64,000 nt of DNA. It comes from Casuarina equisetifolia. Taxonomy: Eukaryota; Streptophyta; Magnoliopsida; Fagales; Casuarinaceae. The notes under the pieces are model-generated. The model saw only the letters and a list, made by a program, of their open reading frames with translations, was not told the DNA's origin and did not search any database. Location of the stretch: NCBI GenBank assembly GCA_028551475.1, contig CM052355.1, positions 18,683,543 through 18,747,542 of the forward strand. The letters run 5' to 3'. Positions 59,781 to 64,000 of the stretch are shown one piece after another. The translations under genes were made by a program, and so were the position numbers. The number at the start of each line of letters is the position of its first letter. The first letter of the stretch is position 1.

Positions 59781-62700
59781 AGTCTGAAAGGTTGTAGCGG
59801 TTGTCTGGGCTGCCTGTGTTTGATTTTCTCTGCATTTTTCATAAGCTCAGTTCACTGCCTCTGCTGATGGCATGCAAATCAAGATCCTCTACTAGGATCA
59901 AAGAAAGGAGACGGTGTCTTTAGTCAGTCTCCTTTGTTTGTCTAGATTGAATACGAATGTGAGATTTTTTTTTGGGAGGGGGAGGGTATCTCTTTGTACA
60001 TAATTATATGTATTTCCCATCAAATTAAATATATAGCATCGTCCAGAAGGATGACCAATTCAGAAAATGACCATCTTCTCTCGACAGGATTGCATTTGCC
60101 TTGTTTAGAGCTGCTTTTGATATACAATTTGTGTCCCGTACTCTGAGCTTGTCTTCTTTGTTTGAAGCAAGATTTGGTTTCAGGCCGGTGGGGTGTTTCC
60201 ATTTCCAGTTTTGAATTGCTTTCAGAGGGCAAGGGCATTGACGGTTCCCCCACAAGCGGGCAACTTGTGACGTGGGCGATCTTTTGGTAAGAAACCACAA
60301 CCCAGCAGCAGCAGCCAACGACTAGCGCCGCAACGCGGCGAGATGTTTCCACGCAAATATGTCAGCCCTAAAATCTGTGGATCTCCTTTTACTTGTTATT
60401 TTAAGCGAGGGATTTAAATATTATTAATGACTGTCATGACACGCATCATATATGAAAATAATGAAAAGATCCACGAAAAGTAAAAACAACACTAATAAAA
60501 AAAAACATATGGGAGCCGCCCTCCACCCATATTTGTGGTCATCCCACCATCTTATTTTGTAATATCTATTATTTTTATTTATCATTATTATAAACACAAA
60601 CATCTACGCATGCATCTAATGTTAAATTTGGGACATTTTTCTTAGTCTCTTACATCATATATATATAAACAATGGGTTGAGTTTCTTCGAAGAAAACGCA
60701 ATATTAGAATCAATGGCATTGGGCAATCTTTTTCATAAACAAGAAAGCGACTTATGAATGCACAGCAAACCGTGGAAAAGAGGGAAAGTAAATCCTAGCA
60801 CGTCGAGTTTTAATGCGATACTGAAAACATGCAAACGATGATTAATCTAAGAGGAAGGAGATCAAGATGAAATCCTCATCATCAGCTCCTCCGAGTCATT
60901 TTCTTTTTATTTGAATAATCACTATTGGACAGATGAAAACAATGAAAACAATTCTCGAGGAGTCAGATCCACACACAGTAATCACCAATCATTCCATCTA
61001 TTCTAAAGTAAGCGTCTGCTTCACGTTTTCATTCTTTTTATTGGTGGAAGTCGCGGCGGCTTCAAACATTCTTCTTTCGTCCTTTACATCACCATGGATA
61101 ACTTTCTCTAGAAATGAGAAGGGAATGTGTGATTTCTTTCTCTCTTTCTCCCCCCCATTCTAGCTAATCAATTTTCTTCCGAGTGTGGTAATGCCAAATG
61201 GCCAGTCACTGTCACGAATCTGATTGCATAACTCATGGCCAAGTTATCACAAAAGAATAAGCAAAGTTTTGACTAGTGGTTAACAAACAATGTCTATGGT
61301 GGCATTTAGATGGGCTAACGACAACCAAGAATCGAAGAAAGAATGTGTTCCACGACGATGGTTGGAGTACAAAGCAATGCCAATTGATTGTGACTTAGAA
61401 AGCCAATATATACATACATATATATATATTCATCCGGGTTGAGTGTCGTTAGCAGTCCAGTGATCGAGATTCTGATGACAAGGCGCACAAAAGACAGGAC
61501 TCAAACCCGACACCGGCTTGTGTTTCAACCACATATTAGATTAGATTCTTGCTGGTGTGGAAACCACTAGTCCTGGTGACCCGTGCAAATTGTTAATCGT
61601 TGTGTAACCACGAATAAAAAGGCTGTGTCGAAAACTGTGCATTAGTTTAGATTATCTCCAACGACTGAATTAACCTTTGGCTTTTACTTTAATTATTGGT
61701 GTTTACTGGGGATTGTGTTCTCTGTAAGTCGTATAAGAAACCCATACGCAATCTCTTGAAACTCATGATGTTAATTAATTAACGTACGGACATAAACTTA
61801 TCTGATCACCGTCGTATTATCGTTTACATTATCAAATAGTCCTTGCGTCTTTTTCTTTCCTTCTCTATCATCTCCATCTAGTCTTATTTGAGTGACAATA
61901 TGTGAAAGCAACATTGGCATTAAGCCACCGACTGAAATCTTCGCCTAGTTTGAGGTTCTTCAAGGATCCCACATGTTCTTATGAAGGCATGGTTTCAGTG
62001 TAGAGGAGGAATGTGAACGCCTCTGTCGTTCTTTGGACCTTCAATCCGCATTCCTTTCTTGACCCAATGATTATTTTATCAAACTTGGGGCCTGGTAGAG
62101 ATGCCAATCTGAACAAGCGAAGGGACCATGCCTCTGGATGGACAAGATAAGTGCAAGTAAAGCCACCTGGAAGACGTGTTGGGCCAGTAGGTTGTTTGTC
62201 TTGAACCATGACCCAATCAAGGATTTTGGCAGCTGCGTGTTTGTTCCTCATCCACCACATCTTTTCTATTATAATTTGTTTTTTCATTGACAAATGAGCC
62301 AACATGATTGACAATTGCAACCGCAATGTGATTTCTAGAAACATGGAATATAAGCGGACTGATCTCTCACCAAATCTCTAAGCTTCTTAGTGTCCCTCGT
62401 CGATGCAGTAGGTGTCTGATAGCCATTTTGATTTTATTCATTTTTTGGAGTTAGAACACAGAAAAACCCTCCCGAATCCATACGTCAAGCCTTCCTGAGC
62501 CCATACGTCAAATTGGCACGAAAGCAATGCCCTAACTGAATCGTCCCAAGCAGCATATCACTTCAGTGTTAAAATGCTTTCAATATTAGTGAGTCAAGTT
62601 AGTAATGGCTCAAAGCAGAAATGATAGTTTGAACTTGAAGACAGGCATTGGAAGTTCATTACAAAAGTCACCCCCGCAACAAAACCCCCCGCGAAGGATC

Positions 62701-63328
62701 ATGATTGCTGACATCAAAGCAGCCAACGTAAAAATTCATTCAAATATGGAACCACACAAAGATACAAAGCTACCTAGCCGTATATATAACACAGGTTAGA
62801 CCATAATCCAAACCACACCTTTTTCCCCCCTTTTGTTGGCCTGGTCCCAACTTCGCCCAAAGAAGACTTTCTCCAATTCATGTCAAAGATTTGCCAAGAT
62901 AAAACTTAATCCTCCATATGGCCAAATACCACAGAAAGTTCACATATCTTACGACTCTGTGAAGGTAATTGGCCAAAAGGACTCGACTCCATAATGAAAA
63001 GTTGAGATATGAGGTTATGTCCAGTTGGTGGTTTAGCTAGCACCATATAAAGCATGCCGGTGTAAGGTGCCGTACAACAAGGAGTTCCATATGTTAAAAG
63101 ATCCAAGGAGGTTTATTTGAGCCAATAAATAGTTCGCGAGTACCCAAAAAGAGGGCAAAGAACAAAAAAAGGAAAGAATAGAATCGATCCAACAAAAACC
63201 AAGTCAAACATTCAATTTGAAATACTCGAACAACATTCGCCTTCTATTGAAACACTCACGATCACGAAAACAGATACCGCTACACAGCTCACGGCCTTAC
63301 ATGCCGAGATATGCCAAGAACAAAGTAA
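59781..63328. other. Intergenic DNA downstream of the G3P transporter gene
   Basis: The first ~230 bp are 3' UTR-like. Small open frames at 60020-60352 and 61979-62344 (both minus) and 62906-63106 (minus) match nothing I recognise. The first lacks an early ATG. No transposon domain is seen. Confidence 0.4.
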
Positions 63329-63825
63329 GGGAAACTACTAATGCTATATATGCAGTTTGCATAAAATGGCATGTTAAGAGAATACATTAATACCCGAATC
63401 CCTATTTCAAGAACACAAATGCTGACACCCGAATCTCTTGCAATAAGATCATTGACAATGAAAAAAATCCAGAAAGGCCACGATAGAATTGAAGGAACAT
63501 GAAGTTTTATAATAGAGGATATGCCATCCTGGCCACTGTTCAGGTGATGAGGGAAGAGAAATAGAAAAAATTTGCAATAAGAGAAACTGGTAATGCTGGA
63601 TGTGCAGTCTGCATAAAATGGCACGTGAAGGGAGTACATTAACAACCAAATCCCTATTTCAAAAACACAGAATGCTGGCAGACCCTTTTTTCTTTACCCC
63701 AGCTCTCTTGCTGTAACCTCAACAAAAATGAAAAAAATCTCACAAAGGCCACGACTAGATGGAAGAAAGTAACAAGAAAATTATATAATAAAGGATATGC
63801 TATCCTGGCCACTTTTTAGGTGATC
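63329..63825. repeat. Two-copy tandem repeat of about 260 bp
   Basis: Two units, about 63329-63552 and 63589-63825, share phrases such as TGCATAAAATGGCA, ATCCCTATTTCAA and GGATATGC(C/T)ATCCTGGCCACT in the same order. The second unit differs by small indels. It could be the 3' part of a gene beyond the window; no exon is evident. Confidence 0.8.
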
Positions 63826-64000
63826 CTTTAGGAAGTACATCTAGAGTTGATTAAGAGCTTTCAGTTTGTGACAGCCATAACAAGGAAGGATTCTATTATC
63901 TTATCAAATAAAATTGATACCCAAGTCATCCTAGATCTGTAGATGCCCTCTAGAATTTGTGACACCAGTAATGTATAGAACAACTTCAGACTGAAACTCG
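63826..64000. other. Window end, no feature seen
   Basis: The last 175 bp show no open frame or repeat I can support. Confidence 0.4.

Noticed and set aside
60020..60352. Possible small gene downstream of the G3P transporter
   Set aside because: The longest frame starts at GTG with no early ATG, a second frame overlaps it, and neither resembles a known protein.
61979..62344. 121-residue minus-strand open frame
   Set aside because: No recognisable domain, no exon partners and no promoter signal; kept only as intergenic.
1..64000. tRNA, rRNA or CRISPR loci
   Set aside because: No cloverleaf with matching A and B boxes was seen, no rRNA-like sequence, and no regularly spaced repeats of CRISPR type; this is plant nuclear DNA.

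Overview
This is a nuclear chromosome segment from a flowering plant, most likely a eudicot. The evidence is GT-AG spliced genes with many short exons, plant-specific genes (TPLATE, a Rubisco-LSMT-like SET protein, a GDSL lipase, a G3Pp-type transporter) and decayed plant LTR retrotransposons and pararetrovirus DNA. No species can be named. Exon models were built by eye from splice motifs, reading phase and family conservation.

Layout. (1) 0-31 kb is mostly genic: a SET-domain methyltransferase (minus, 3' end cut by the window edge) shares a ~0.4 kb head-to-head promoter with TPLATE (plus), and TPLATE is tail-to-tail with CSN3 (minus). A ~7 kb AT-rich block (about 17.2-24.0 kb) holds a degenerate endogenous pararetrovirus (Caulimoviridae). 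A phosducin-like/VIAF gene (plus) and an organellar L13 ribosomal-protein gene (minus) follow; L13 appears to use two GC-AG introns. (2) 31-51 kb is repeat-rich. A mitochondrial pyruvate carrier 1 (MPC1) gene at 49.3-50.1 kb has a broken duplicate at 31.6-32.0 kb cut by a Ty1/copia element, plus extra copies of its upstream region. A GDSL lipase gene lies between. A 2.9 kb insertion made of two inverted Ty3/gypsy 5' halves (inverted 622-bp LTRs, a target-site duplication) interrupts a copia remnant. (3) 51-64 kb is mostly intergenic around one intact gene, a glycerol-3-phosphate transporter-like MFS protein whose upstream DNA has two closely spaced P1BS-type motifs.

The genes are housekeeping functions with no shared pathway: endocytosis (TPLATE), COP9 signalosome (CSN3), protein folding (phosducin-like), organellar translation (L13), mitochondrial pyruvate import (MPC1), lipid/ester hydrolysis (GDSL) and organophosphate transport (G3Pp). 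The most unusual structure is the palindromic gypsy insertion at 44523-47434.
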